Assembly: GCA_002964805.2 (NCBI GenBank)
Contig: PUDQ02000143.1
Span: 382,001 to 446,000, forward strand
Length of the DNA stretch: 64,000 bases
Origin: Trametes villosa
Taxonomy: Eukaryota > Basidiomycota > Agaricomycetes > Polyporales > Polyporaceae
Reading direction: 5' to 3'
In this document: in pieces, positions 53,305 to 64,000 of the stretch
Layout of the letters: the number at the start of each line of letters is the position of its first letter
Position numbering within the stretch: the stretch's first letter is position 1
Position numbers and translations under genes: made by a program
The notes under the pieces: model-generated
Database searches by the model: none
Seen by the model: only the letters and a program-made list of their open reading frames with translations
Told to the model about the DNA's origin: nothing

Positions 53305-56085
53305 ATGCTGACGCACATCCCGTTCCCGCCGCTGCCCGCGCCGCCGTCGTGGTTCCCCGGGCACATGCTGCAGTTCCAGCGCATGCTCCCGACGCTGCTG
53401 AACAAGACGGACGTCGTGCTCGAGCTGCGCGACGCGCGCCTCCCGCTCACGAGCATCAACCGGAACTTCGAAGGTGCGTTCCTGTGCCTGGTCCTTGGGG
53501 CGCGGTGGGGTGCAGTGGGGAGGGGAGCTCAAAGGCTCGGTGCGGGCTCGACTCCGGCGTCTTCGGACGAGGAGGGAAGCGCGTCGTGGGACGGGCCCGC
53601 GTTGGGCGGGTGGGGACGATCCGCTTGGTCGGGGAAGTAGTCCGGGCTGTGGCGCGCAGCCTCTGTCTTCTGTGCTCCTTGGCTCAGCCGCGCCTGGCGG
53701 ACGGCAGCCTACTGAGGCTCTGCTCACCCTGTATTTGTTTTGCGGTACGCACGCACAGTATACAGCCACACTGGTCAGGCGAAGCCTTTCTGCCACAAAA
53801 AACAGGACGGTTTTCTAGCGATTGTGTCCAAGGATGCCCAGCCTGTGACCTACCTGAGCAGACAGACATTCGGGATTTATATACTAAGATCATCGAGCTT
53901 ACATCTATCAGCCCGGATGCAGTGACTAAGTCAGAGGTCGGGTACCGAGGCGGGGCCGCCGTTCCTGCCAATGTCACTGGAAAAATGCAGCGGGGACTCC
54001 CGCCGACGAAGGTGCTCACTTCCACAGCCTTCAAGATGGGGTCTGCCGCAGCGCTTCGGGTGGCAGGATCTACCAGGTTGTGCAGGGCTTGTCTGCCTTG
54101 CCGCGGGCTTATCCGACCGGGTCCTGATATGGCTGCCTTCATTTCTACCCGTGCGCCGTAACCGTCCCCCTCGCCTCCTCCAGTCGACGCCTCTGGTCAG
54201 GCAACGATCAGTTGTCTTATGAACTTTTGCCCTCTTCAGCCCCGTGGCGTACCCCTCAGCGACATGGGATCGGCTCTGTCTGTGACCGTGTCATGTCTCC
54301 ATGGTACCGTGGGCTTGCGGAATCCGCTTATGCAGATAGCTTCCACATTCCCAGCAGACGTTGTCTCCGCAGCCCCTAGCCTGCACGCCGCCTCGTTCCT
54401 TCACGCCACCGAGATTGCCGCTACTTGATCAATTGTCAGGTCGCATCCTTGCACCTCCTGCTAAACAACTTCCCGCTGGCTCATTCTGCTTCTATCCGAC
54501 TGTACTGCCCGGCTTCCGACCATGCTCACCCAATCTCTCGCTCTGCAGGTGCACTGCAGAAGTGGAGGCGTGAACGAGGGAAAGGCATTACAACGGAGTT
54601 CACCAGCCCCTCAAACGCCGCCTCCGCGCCGCCATTAGCGGGCACAAGTGCCGCACCCGCGTGCGAGCGGGTCGTCGTCTTCAACAAGCGCGATCTGGTG
54701 CCCGAATGGGGGATCAAGGTAAGCGGTCGAGCCCCTTCTGTCGCCGGTGAATAGATTGATAAGTGCCCGCCGCAGCCTTTTCAGCGTGCGATGACGAAGA
54801 AATTCCCGGACCAAAGAACTTTCCTGGCATCTTGGAACCGGACGCGAGATATCAAAGCTTTGAATGAGCTCCTAGTCAGTATGTCCCGATTAACCGTACG
54901 GCTGCATGTTTCATGGCTCACGCCGGCGACTGTGACAGGTATAGCGAAAGAGCACCCACATCGACCAGAACTCAACGTCTTGGTCGTCGGCATGCCCAAC
55001 GTCGGAAAATCCACACTGCTAAACGCCTTGAGGAATATTGGTATCGCCGGACGTGAGTAACGGCCATGCTGATTCACGAGACCTTCTCCTTTCCGTTCAT
55101 CTGTTCACCCGCCTTGTGCCCGCATTCATAGCGACGCCCAAGGCGCTCCGGACGTCTGCGCAGCCCGGCATGACGCGTGTCCTGTCCACTCGCCTCAAGC
55201 TCTCAGTCGACCCGCTCGTCTACGCATACGACTCCCCGGGAGTAATGCTCCCCTTCTTAGGCAACGGCGACAAAGGCGCCGAGCGAGGCGTGAAGCTCGC
55301 ACTCATCGGTTAGTGCACGCTCTCCATTCCCCAGCCCGCACTGGCGCCGATGCCGAGTCCACCCGCCGCTGATTCGCTGACCTATTATGATCCTCCGCCG
55401 TGCGGGAACAGCCGGGATCAAGGAGGGCTTATACGACACGGAGACGCTGGCGTCGTATTTATTGTACCGGCTGAACGTCCTGGACCCTGCCTGTGAGTAA
55501 AGATGCCTCGTGCTCGCCTTCCGCCTCCTAGAACCCAGCACGATTGACGCTCCTTCCCATGCTCCCCCTTGCGCTTCCATTCTACGGCTTGCCCGGACCT
55601 CCTCGACAGCTCCGGCGTACCTGCGCCTCCTCCCACCTGACACCCCGCCGCTGTTGGACGTCTACGAGTTCCTGGACCTCCTCGCGAGACGGCTCTGCAT
55701 GCTCAAGCGCGGGGGCATCCCGGATACCTCCCGTGCTGCGGTGTGGTTCATCAAGTGGTGGCGCGACGAGGGCGGGCTGGCGTCTGCCGCCGCCCCCGCG
55801 CTGCCTGCGCACGCAGCGGACCTCGGCGTCGAGAGCTACCGTCGCGGGTGGGGCTTCGACCTCGAGTGGGACGTCGACGGCGCGGAAACCGGGCGGTACG
55901 ACGAGGCGCTCATTCAGGCGAAGATGGAGGACTGCATCGACCGGTTCGAGGTAGCAGCCGTGGCGGAAGAGCGCGATGGCGGTGCGGTCAGCTCGACGCA
56001 GGAGAAGAAGCGCGCGAAGGAGCTGCAGCGCACCAAGCAGCGGGCGCGCGCCTCAGCTCGGCTGGCCGCGAAGAGGTCGCGGTAG
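53305..56085 (+). CDS. MTG1: Mitochondrial ribosome-associated GTPase Mtg1 (YlqF/RbgA type)
   Basis: Model: join(53305..53473,54549..54718,54776..54878,54939..55052,55132..55308,55412..55492,55610..56085), 429 aa. The GTPase is circularly permuted: G4 (FNKRDLVP, about 101-108) precedes G1 (GMPNVGKST, about 163-171) and G3 (DSPG, about 220). The opening PSWFPGHMLQFQRMLP and the segment ELRDARLPLTSIN are typical of YlqF/Mtg1. Family members promote late assembly of the mitochondrial large ribosomal subunit at the inner membrane. The first intron is 1075 nt, the others 57-117 nt. There is no clear N-terminal presequence; the protein starts almost directly with the family motif. The C-terminus is Lys/Arg-rich. 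Confidence 0.9.
53474..54548 (+). other. 1.07-kb first intron of MTG1
   Basis: The intron runs from GTGCGTTCC to TCTGCAG and is roughly ten times longer than its neighbours. Its first 170 nt are GC-rich like the exons, then base composition drops, as if foreign sequence had been inserted. No frame in it is recognisable and I saw no terminal repeats. Confidence 0.5.
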
Positions 56086-58191
56086 GGACCTGTACTGGGT
56101 TTACCGCCCCAGAACAGGCGCGGCGCGGTTTCTGGGCACTTGCTGCTCGCAGATCTGGTGGTAACAGCCGCTCTGCTGGCCTCTATAGCGCCGTTAGGGA
56201 GCTGCTTGGATAGCCGCCTCGAGCTCCGTTGCCAGGCTTATGCACTGGCCGCTAGCTTCTCAGGCATGTCACCAGCCTGCGTGCGCGAGCGTGGGTCTTC
56301 CTAGCGCATACATTGTTACGACCATATTCTACAGTAATACGACAATCAAACACACTGCCCATTCCTCGCCGTACAAGAGTGGCAATAGCCAAGCCGCCGA
56401 GTGGCGAACATAGTCCACTGAGAGCCGCCGAGCCGCCGAGGTCTCAAGCTCAAGGTTGGGCCAATTGTCCCGTCATGGCAGTCCGGCGCACCGTATACAA
56501 ACCCGGTGGTGTCATAGCGGGGAATCTAGCAGGCCCGGTCGTCCGCAGCATCCCCCCAAACCGGACGCCGCAGCCGACCTTTACGTCTTCCCTCCCGCTT
56601 CGACCACTTGCTGTACGACGCTAGCCGCTTAAGTCCATCTCAGCGCCGGTGGCGGGGCCAGTCCCACTCCTCGCCCACCACCCGCGTCAGGGCACATTGC
56701 CATCAATCGCGCAAGGAGGCGCAGGTCCATCACTCCACGCCTGTGCACCTCCCTGACTCCCTCGCAGCCCTGCCCCTCTCGGACTCGCGCACGCCCAATC
56801 AATCAGAATCTCGATGCGAGATTGCGAGCGCGGCGGAATCGATCTCGGGAGGCGGGCACGTCGAGCCGCCGGGAGACGTTGCGTTCGAATTCCCAGCCCT
56901 TCCGCTGTCCCCCCGCGGGCCAGTCGCGTCTTCTGCATTCCACCCGAATCCGAATTTGCGTCTGCGCTCGCCTCGCGTGATCCTCGTGGTGGGGGTGTGC
57001 ATGTCTCAGCCGCGAGTGGCGAGCCGCGAGGGCCCACGTTGAAGTTCCCCCCAACGCGGGAGGCGCAACGTGGGGGCGATCTGTCAAATGCACGATGCGC
57101 GATGCGCGATGCACGCCCTGGCGATCGTGCAATGTGCAATGTGCACACTGCAGCGTGCGGTGTGCAGTGGGCGGTGTGCATATGGGCAAGCCAGCGGTTG
57201 CCACCTGCGGCGCGCCGTGTGCGCGTGCCTGCGGAGCTTCTTGCGGGTCAGAGATTGGGTGGTTCGGGCCTCGCGCGTACGCGTTTACGTGTGGATGTGG
57301 TGATCGGCCCTGTGGTTGGGGCGCGAGATGCTGGAGCCGGCGCTGTGCTTTGTCTGGCGTGCACTGGTGGTATGTCGCTTAGGGTGGTCCTGGGATCGCG
57401 GCGGCAAGTAGGGTGGTGGTGGGTGGCACATGAGCCGTTCAAGGGCGCAGATTATTAGAATTTGGGCCGTTTGAGTTCCACAATAATAGCGCCATTAGCA
57501 CATGAATGACTCATGTAAACGTTTGCTTCCGGGAGATATGAGAAAGTAGCGGCAGTCCTACGGTGAATCGTCTCCCAAGGGCTATGGGGGCGTACGACTA
57601 ATATGGACGCCGCTCTAGGCGATTCATCGGCGAATGGCAGGGAGGCTAGTTCTGTGAATGGGGTGTGAGCGATAATGAGTGAGGTGCCACCCAGCTGAGC
57701 AAGAAGACGCACCGATACAGCTTCCCGAAATGGGGATGGAGGCGCTGCATTGTCTGCTTTGAACGGGAACAAAGTCCGCCGATGCTCGAGGCGCGCGGCC
57801 GACGTCTGTTCATTACAGTCGTCCCCTCATTAACAAGAGCATCTAGACGCGTTCATGGGCGTGCTTTCGGACCAGAGGTTCAATAGAAGGTCAGGAGCCC
57901 TTGAGGCGTGATGTGCGTGAAGATTCGTGATATATCTTCTTGAATACTTCCGATCATAGATAGGAGCGTCTCCATGCTTCGCAATCGTCTGTGACGAGAA
58001 CACGGTGGGCTCGCAGGGTATATGTTCTCGACAACGGATGAATGCGACGAAAGCAGCGGCTAATATACAAGATTAGGTTCAGCATAGCGTACAAGTCCAC
58101 ACCGGCCGCGCGTACCCCGACCCGGGCGCGGCACAAGTCTCCTCCCCGGGTCCATAGCGCCTACAACGCCGCCCAGCCACCCGCAGGTCGT
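56086..58191. other. Intergenic region MTG1 / RPB11
   Basis: 2.1 kb between convergent genes. No gene is recognised. It includes a low-complexity stretch at 57091-57180. A minus-strand frame at 57455-57772 lacks an ATG and is not called. Confidence 0.4.
57091..57180. repeat. Short tandem and inverted repeats (GATGCGC, AATGTGC, GTGTGC)
   Basis: CACGATGCGCGATGCGCGATG is followed by TCGTGCAATGTGCAATGTGC and several GTGTGC units. TGCACGAT and ATCGTGCA are inverted copies, so the block could form a hairpin. Confidence 0.5.
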
Positions 58192-58745
58192 CTAGAAGTC
58201 GATGTACTTGCGGCCCTCGAGGGAGTCGGCCGGGACGGGCACGCCGTACGCGTCTTCCTGGACGCCACCGTCCACGTCCTTGTACGTGAACTCGCGCTTG
58301 AACTTCGTCTCGAGCGTCGCGATCGTGCCGATGAGCTTCGTGCACGCCTTCTCGAGGACCTGCGTGGGCGTTATGGAGCCGTCCGTCTGGATCTTGAGGA
58401 GGAAGTATGGGTGGAGCGGGTGCGGGACCTTGTAGCCGGCGAACTGGACCTCGGGCATGGACAGCAGTTGACTGTGTGGATGGGCTGATTAGAGGGAACG
58501 GCAGGATTGGGGGGCAGAGGCTGCGCGGCACGTACGAGCGGAGCAGGTTCGCGAGGGTGTGATCCTGCTTGACGATTTTGATCGTCGCGGCGTTAGGGAT
58601 CTTCGTGTCCTCCGTGACCTCAACCCTGTCGTGACACAACGGAAACCTCCCATGAGCTCACGCAGTCAAACCGGGACGGTGGAATGACGCACGGTCGCTC
58701 GCCTTCCTCGAGAACGTAAAGCTCGTAACGGTTGGGTGCATTCAT
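58192..58745 (-). CDS. RPB11: RNA polymerase II subunit Rpb11
   Basis: Model: complement(join(58192..58471,58536..58625,58693..58745)), 140 aa, introns 64 and 67 nt. It starts MNAPNRYELYVLEEGERP and carries KIPNAATIKIVKQDHTLANLLRS, the alpha-like dimerisation motif of the Rpb11/AC19 family, then PEVQFAGYKVPHPLHPYF. Rpb11 pairs with Rpb3 to start assembly of the polymerase II core in the nucleus. The C-terminal tail (GGVQEDAYGVPVPADSLEG) is about 20 residues longer than in yeast. It diverges from the uL15 gene with 630 bp between the start codons. Confidence 0.93.
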
Positions 58746-59375
58746 ATTGACGACTACTACGAACAGCAGAGGATAGCGACGGTGTAAGACAGGACGAGTA
58801 TGGGAGCAAGGGACGCGTGTCTGTTGAAGAAATTTGTTAGCTCTCAGGTTCAGAGTCTCGAGGATAGGCGGCTGAATCAGGACACATTTTGTGATCACGG
58901 TGTATCATTGACAATAAATAGGCGGCTTAAAAGCCTGCATCATGTGAAGCGGAAAGGAAGGGACACTCACGAGGACTGCACTCAGCACGACGCGAGACAA
59001 GCGAACGGTAGCAGGACAAGGTGCGGGCGCCTGTTTGGACACAGCGCTGCAACATTTTGTCGGCGCTTCGTGCCGAGCCAAATACGGACAAACTCGCAGC
59101 CACCGCCGGAGAAAGCGTACTGTTGGGTAGGCCGCATCGTATACGCCCTCAACTCCCGCCTCCTCAAGGTAAGTCTATGCTGGTTCTCGCTGCAAGACCG
59201 TCCCCGTCGCATTCTGCTGGTCCTGGGCTTTCTGTTGGATGTCGAATTGCTGGCACTCGCGCGGATTTCGACGGTGGATGGGTCTCGGGGCGATCGGATG
59301 AAGTGGACTGGATGAGACGCTGACTTCACTTTGCTCCTCTTCCGCTGCGATTATCCTCCCTGGACGACACAGAAA
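58746..59375. promoter_or_regulatory. Divergent promoter RPB11 / RPL28, with likely 5' UTR intron of RPL28
   Basis: On the plus strand CAAG-GTAAGTC at 59168/59169 and ACACAG at 59372 would define a 204-nt intron ending four bases before the RPL28 ATG. Ribosomal protein genes of fungi often have an intron at this place, so this is a plausible inference. Confidence 0.5.
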
Positions 59376-60011
59376 ATGCCTACGCGGTTCTCCAACACTC
59401 GCAAGCACCGTGGCCACGTCTCGGCCGGTCACGGTCGTGTCGGAAAGCACCGCAAGCATCCCGGAGGTCGTGGTCTCGCCGGTGGTCAGCACCACCACAG
59501 GTGCGCAATCCTTTTGCACAGAAAAACTATGGCATCCTCTAACGATTGCTTCTACTTCCTTCCCCTGGTAATCGCGCGTGAATAGGACCAACTTCGACAA
59601 GTACCATCCTGGTTACTTCGGTAAGGTCGGTATGCGCCGCTTCCACCTCACCCGCAACCTCCAATGGCGCCCCATCATCAACGTCGACAAGCTCTGGACG
59701 CTTGTGCCCGCGGCGGAGAAGGAGGGTCTTACCGAGAGCTCCGACGTCGTGCCCGTCATCGACACGCTCCAGGCTGGGTACGGCAAGGTTCTGGGCAACG
59801 GACAGTGAGTTGCTCCGTCTATATATTACCGGCCCGTAAGCTCACTGCGTGGTCTGAAGGCTGCCCAAGCTTCCGTTCATCGTAAAAGCCCGCTTTGTCT
59901 CGCGGAAGGCCGAGTACGTACCCACTTCAAATACGCCCGCGTATATTTCTGACTTGCGTGTGCAGGGCGAAGATCAAGGAGGCGGGTGGTGTTGTCAAGC
60001 TGATCGCGTAG
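59376..60011 (+). CDS. RPL28: 60S ribosomal protein uL15 (yeast L28, animal L27a)
   Basis: Model: join(59376..59500,59586..59804,59860..59913,59966..60011), 147 aa, introns 85, 55 and 52 nt. It starts [20 protein letters not shown], then [20 protein letters not shown] and [16 protein letters not shown], all diagnostic for uL15. The end [13 protein letters not shown] matches the family C-terminus and the length is as expected. It is a core protein of the large subunit near the peptide exit region. The acceptor before exon 3 (CTGAAG) is weak but needed for the frame. Confidence 0.95.
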
Positions 60012-60853
60012 TTTTGTATTTTGCCGCTATCGTTTTTACTCTCACCACGATCTCGCATCGACCCCATGCATATGCCATGACGCCGCAGAGCATCCATGCA
60101 ATTCATGATGTACACAAGCTTTGCGCTAAGAGGGCTCCTGTCTGAACGAACTGTCTGCACACGATCTACGTCGCCGAACTCCCCGTGGGTTTTCCCCCAT
60201 GGCTATGAATGCGAGCCAATGCCCACGCCGTGTTTTTGAACGCCCTGGATACGAACGGCTGCGACATGTCTGAGAGTCGACGGAGAGCACGTCCCACGCC
60301 GCTGGGACTGCGCATAGCACCGGACCCCGATCACTCCGCCGCGCCGGGTATTCTGCGGCAGCTATATCTCGCATCATGGTTGTGCCTGGCTTCGTACTTC
60401 GCCAGGACTTCGTCTCTGTTGCTGGATTCTATATCTACACCTCATCCACGTTCAAGTTTGCGGAATGCGCCCAACACGCACGATCGCGCGGGTGCGAGGG
60501 GCGGGGGGAAGTGGCAGGAGGTCGAGTCACGCCCGATACTGACAAATGAGTAGTCATCTAAGATTAGCGGGTCGTGCGGGGCAGTATAGGGTCCGCGTCT
60601 CCGTAGTCGCAGCCCTTCCCAGTCCTCCTCTCTCACCGACTACATAGTCGCCCCCTCCTCCCTCACCCCCCAGTGCATGGCCAGCTTTGCCTCCTGGTGT
60701 GCGTACGACCTCCGCTGATAGCCTGCCGCAGAGGCTGACCAGTGACCGCGCGCAGACAACTCGCAATACGCTTCTTGGAACCGGGTTCGAGGCATCCACC
60801 AGCAGCCCTACATCGCGCGCGTCGATTCCCGCACCTCCCGCGCAGCAACTCAG
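60012..60853. other. Intergenic region RPL28 / RING E3
   Basis: 840 bp; no gene is seen. GGGTTCGAGGC at about 60783-60793 resembles a tRNA B box but has no A box. Confidence 0.45.
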
Positions 60854-63092
60854 ATGGCGCAAGCACAGAACGCCGTCGTCATCGACATGGGCACCCCCGC
60901 GCCCGCCGCCGGGGCCGCTACGGGCGCTGCTCCGACTAGTCCGGCCCCGCCGAAGGCTAACGATACTCTCTTTGGCCCCAACATCGGTGTGCTGGGCGGC
61001 GGCCCGGAATGGGCGGAAAGCCCTGAGAAGAGCCAGGATGTATTGACCCCGGAGGTTGTGAAAGGCTGGATTGCGAAGAGCAAGCAGGTGAGTGGCCCCG
61101 CTTCTACCGGAGCTGGACGGTCGCGGTCGGACGGTACGATACGGCTCGTCATCGAGTCTATGCATGTCATTCGCGACGGCCCTTGCAACCAGGAGCACCG
61201 CTGAGTGCTCTTCGGGGAAGTCGCCCGGTGGGGATAGTATTATCTCACGAGTGGTACGAGGCGCACAGCCTGGGTGTCACTCTAAGCGTCAATGTCCCTC
61301 CCCTTCCGGTCCCCAGCTGCCTCTGTCGCGTCGAACCTCCCTGCCAAGCCCACCTGCACTGTCAGCCACAAGACCGATCTTTGGGCCCGCAAATGCACCG
61401 TCCGAGCATCTGCAGACATGCCTACACGTCTTGCGGTCGTATACTCACACGACTCCACTCTAGACACACTACTCTACCACGACCCTTCAGGCGCTGGTTA
61501 ACCTGAAGCGGCCCACCCTCCGCCTATCCCCACTTGAGAACGATACCGCCTCCGAGGACGCCGACCATGTCGACTCGCAACACCATCACGCGCTCGAGTT
61601 TGAGTTTGACTGCGACGCCCCGAAGTGCGGTATCCGTGTTCACGTACTGCTGCCCCCTAAGCACCCCATGTCGGGCAAGCCGGACGCCTCGGGATACTCC
61701 CGGCTTCTTGTGTTCGAGACTACCGTTGACGGCGGGTTTGGACGCACCCTCAAACTGGAGGACGGCGCGATGCTCGAGCTTGGGCGGTTCGACAACACCA
61801 ACACGGCGGGAGCTTCCGGCGACTCGGCGCAGGCGACGTCGTCCAGCCCCGACCAGGAGAAGGCACCCACCCCCGAGCCGACGACTACGGAGAACACCCA
61901 CCGTAAGAAGCGGTTCACGACGAACTTCCACTTCCGTAAGCGGAACCAGGACCGTGGTGTCGCTGGCCCTGCCCTCGCCGTTGTCGACGCGGACGTACAC
62001 CCGCCGACTGAAGGCGAGGAGAAGCCTAAGGAAGCCAAGGATGAGGAAGAGGTCGGCGTCCGCGTCACCATCCGCTTGACCGCCCTCGATGGGGAGGGCA
62101 AGGAGCTACCGTCTCCCAACGAGCAGGTGACATACCTGCACATCGTCCGGTTTGGTGCGCCCCCGGTCGCCGTTGACGGCGCCGAGGCTGAGGACCACCG
62201 GCCGTGGGTCGTCAAGGTCGTCAAGCGCGAAGCAACGGTGCGAATCTTACGTACCTTCTGCTCGGAGTTTGGCTCACCCGGACGTCTAGATTGGCCTGCA
62301 CACCTTCCACTTGCACGAGATCTACGGTCTCTCCGCCAACTCCAACACCCCGGCGCACTCGACTCCTGCTCCCACGGCAGCCCTCGACACACACACCTAC
62401 CCCCCTGCTGTTCCTCCCTCCGTGCCCGCGGACGACGAGCCCCAGTCCGAGTGCCTGCTCTGTCTCTCATCGCCGCGCGAGGTCGTGCTCCTGCCGTGCC
62501 GCCACCTAGTGGCCTGCCGCGAATGTGCACTGAACATGATCGAGTTCGGTGCTGGTGGTACCATCGTGCACAACGACAGCGAGACGAACGCTCCTGGTGC
62601 GGATGCCGCGCCGGCTGAGGGCGCTGCTGCAGAGGGCGCTGCTGAGGGCGCCGCCGGTACCCCCGCTACGGAGGGTGCTCCCGCTCCAGCCGCGCCCGTC
62701 CCGACCACGCCAGCCAACCCCCGGCGCAAGAGAAAGGCCAAGGGCTGGTTCTGCCCGGTGTGTCGTCAGCGTAAGTGTTCTCACCATGTCGTCAGCTATA
62801 CACTCAATTCATTTACCGGTTACTAGCATATACTTCGCTGCTCCGCATCACTACGACGCCACCGGAGTTGGATGAGAAGGACGACCACTGCGACTCTACA
62901 TCTGGCGACGGTCACGTTCCCCAGGTCACCGTCCCGCCGACCACTGCGCCTGCTGTGCCACCACCCGCCGCGCAGGCTGACCGTGGCCGCTTTGCATCGA
63001 CGCGGGTAGGGTTCCTCCGCGCTTTCGGCCGCCAGGGTGCGCCGCCCCCGGACCTCGAGCGCGGCACAGCTCCTGCTGCCACCGCCGCCTAA
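60854..63092 (+). CDS. MGRN1/RNF157-like RING-type E3 ubiquitin ligase
   Basis: Model: join(60854..61087,61491..62237,62290..62770,62827..63092), 575 aa. The N-terminus is Ala/Pro-rich with LFGPNIGVLGGGPEW. The middle has a DAR2-like segment (LEFEFDCDAPKCGIRVHVLLP, shortened here). Near residues 408-520 a C3HC4 RING is present: CLLCLSSPREVVLLPCRHL, then CREC, and CPVCRQPYTSLLRI after a gap. Mahogunin-type ligases ubiquitinate membrane or trafficking proteins together with an E2. About 75 Ala/Gly/Pro residues plus PRRKRKAK separate the sixth Cys from the last Cys pair, far longer than normal. The first intron is 403 nt. Confidence 0.83.
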
Positions 63093-63755
63093 GCACTCAT
63101 GGGCTTTCCTACACCTGAGCCGTTCCACTTGCTTGGGGCCTGTGCGGCGTATTTCTCTGCTCTATTTTGGATGAGGTGTATGATTATAACGATGCATGGT
63201 GGAGGATACCGACGGGATGGCCAGGATGTTCTGTTGTGTGTAGCTGCGCGCGTGTCCCATATATGCTGTTTGTACGGTCATCTATATGCTTGTCTATGCT
63301 ACCATCTCTTTCGACTGCCCCACGCGTGTGCACGCAGTGTCTGAGGATATCCGTCGTACTGCTGCTACGAACACTACACCTTCCGGATCAAGCAGCGTCG
63401 TTCGTCGCTTATGTGTAGGACCAGGAAGCGCCCGGCGTGCCTTACCCCGGCATTCATCCGCATCCCCGCCTGCACCTCAGTCGACCACATCCACATCCAC
63501 ACCCACTCGTTCTCGTTCCTTGCCCTGTGCTGCTGTATACCTTGCTTTACTCTATACCTCGCTGTAACCGGCCGCCTCAGCTCCTATTGCGGCCGTGATC
63601 CCCGCGTGCGGCTCTGAGCTGTGCACGCACCTGCCTCGCGTCCCCGCGTCCCCGCAGCCTACCTAACTCCGCCCACTCGTCTCGCGGCCCAACCTCCCTC
63701 TTGCATCCCCTCAAACTATAAGCACTAGCGGAACTCGCACCGCGGAGCACCGGAC
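63093..63755. other. Intergenic region with SNARE gene promoter
   Basis: 663 bp. ACTATAAGC at about 63715-63723 is a TATA box about 33 nt before the next ATG. No gene is seen. Confidence 0.5.
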
Positions 63756-64000
63756 ATGTCGACGGACCCGTACCACATCGTGCAGCAGGAGGTGCAGGCG
63801 TCGCTGCAGAACGCGGCGACGCTGCGCGCGTCGTACATGCGCATCCGCAGCACCGCGCGGGAGGACAGCGAGGAGCTCATTTGGGCGCGGAATGAGGTGC
63901 GTAGTGCGCTGGGTGGTTGTGGCTCGAAGCGGTGGGGTATTGACGGTGAATCGGCTCGGTATAGCTGAAAGCGACGCTTGCGGCGCTGGAGGCGGATTTG
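63756..64000 (+). CDS. TLG1: Tlg1/syntaxin-6-type SNARE, N-terminal part (cut by window edge)
   Basis: Visible model: join(63756..63896,63965..>64000), 59 residues so far. It starts MSTDPYHIVQQEVQASLQNA, followed by LRASYMRIRST, EELIWARNE and, after a 68-nt intron, LKATLAALEADL. This is the N-terminal three-helix domain of syntaxin-6/Tlg1 proteins, Qc-SNAREs for endosome-to-Golgi transport. The SNARE helix and membrane anchor would lie beyond the window. Confidence 0.8.

Noticed and set aside
57455..57772. 105-aa minus-strand frame
   Set aside because: No ATG start (begins TTG), no neighbours to splice to, no motif.
60783..60793. B-box-like GGGTTCGAGGC as part of a tRNA
   Set aside because: No A box or cloverleaf can be drawn around it.
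61088..61490. Additional exon within the 403-nt first intron of the RING E3 gene
   Set aside because: Direct joining of exon 1 (KSKQ) to exon 2 (ALVNLKRP) is in phase and reads naturally; frames inside the intron have no pattern.
1..64000. CRISPR arrays, operons, bacterial ribosome-binding sites
   Set aside because: The window is eukaryotic; no regularly spaced direct repeats were seen and such features are not expected.

Overview
This window is nuclear DNA of a filamentous basidiomycete, most likely an Agaricomycete. The evidence is dense GT-AG introns of about 46-100 nt with CTAAC/CTGAC-type branch points, short GC-rich spacers, basidiomycete-style F-box and multi-exon P450 genes, and fungal housekeeping genes. 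All exon models below were joined by hand from reading frame, splice signals and paralogue comparison; none has transcript support.

Layout. 1-14.6 kb is accessory: the 5' end of an alcohol-acetyltransferase-like gene at the left edge, a SIRT5-like sirtuin (+), then a minus-strand run of three F-box paralogues interleaved with two tandem P450 paralogues (F-box 1, F-box 2, P450-A, P450-B, F-box 3). 14.9-19.6 kb holds a microbial-type PARG-like (TIGR02452/DUF2263) gene divergent from a PFK-2/FBPase-2 gene whose phosphatase-half catalytic His is replaced by Ser, then an ALY/REF (Yra1) mRNA-export gene. 20.7-28.8 kb is a head-to-tail array of three BSC6-like MFS transporters that share almost the same 12-13 exon structure, including a 13-nt microexon.

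28.9-39.6 kb is one large minus-strand non-LTR retrotransposon (LINE). It has a poly(A) tail, long flanking duplications of the target, an intact 1706-aa EN-RT-RNase H ORF2, and a gag-like ORF1 with a CCHC knuckle that seems to need two introns. 40.5-46.4 kb carries a small four-helix membrane protein, a Gln-rich bHLH-zip regulator with a 1.1-kb first intron, and an unresolved gene. 46.4-50.9 kb is gene-poor and starts with degenerate TTTTGGTCCG repeats.

50.9-64 kb is mostly housekeeping: an unknown basic protein, mitochondrial GTPase Mtg1 with a 1.07-kb intron, RNA polymerase subunit Rpb11 divergent from ribosomal protein uL15 (RPL28/RPL27A), a MGRN1-like RING E3 with an expanded RING, and the first exons of a Tlg1/syntaxin-6 SNARE. 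I did not find a clearly new defence or biosynthetic system. The most unusual items are the LINE, the matching exon structures of the two tandem arrays, and the substitutions in the PFK-2/FBPase-2 and sirtuin active sites.
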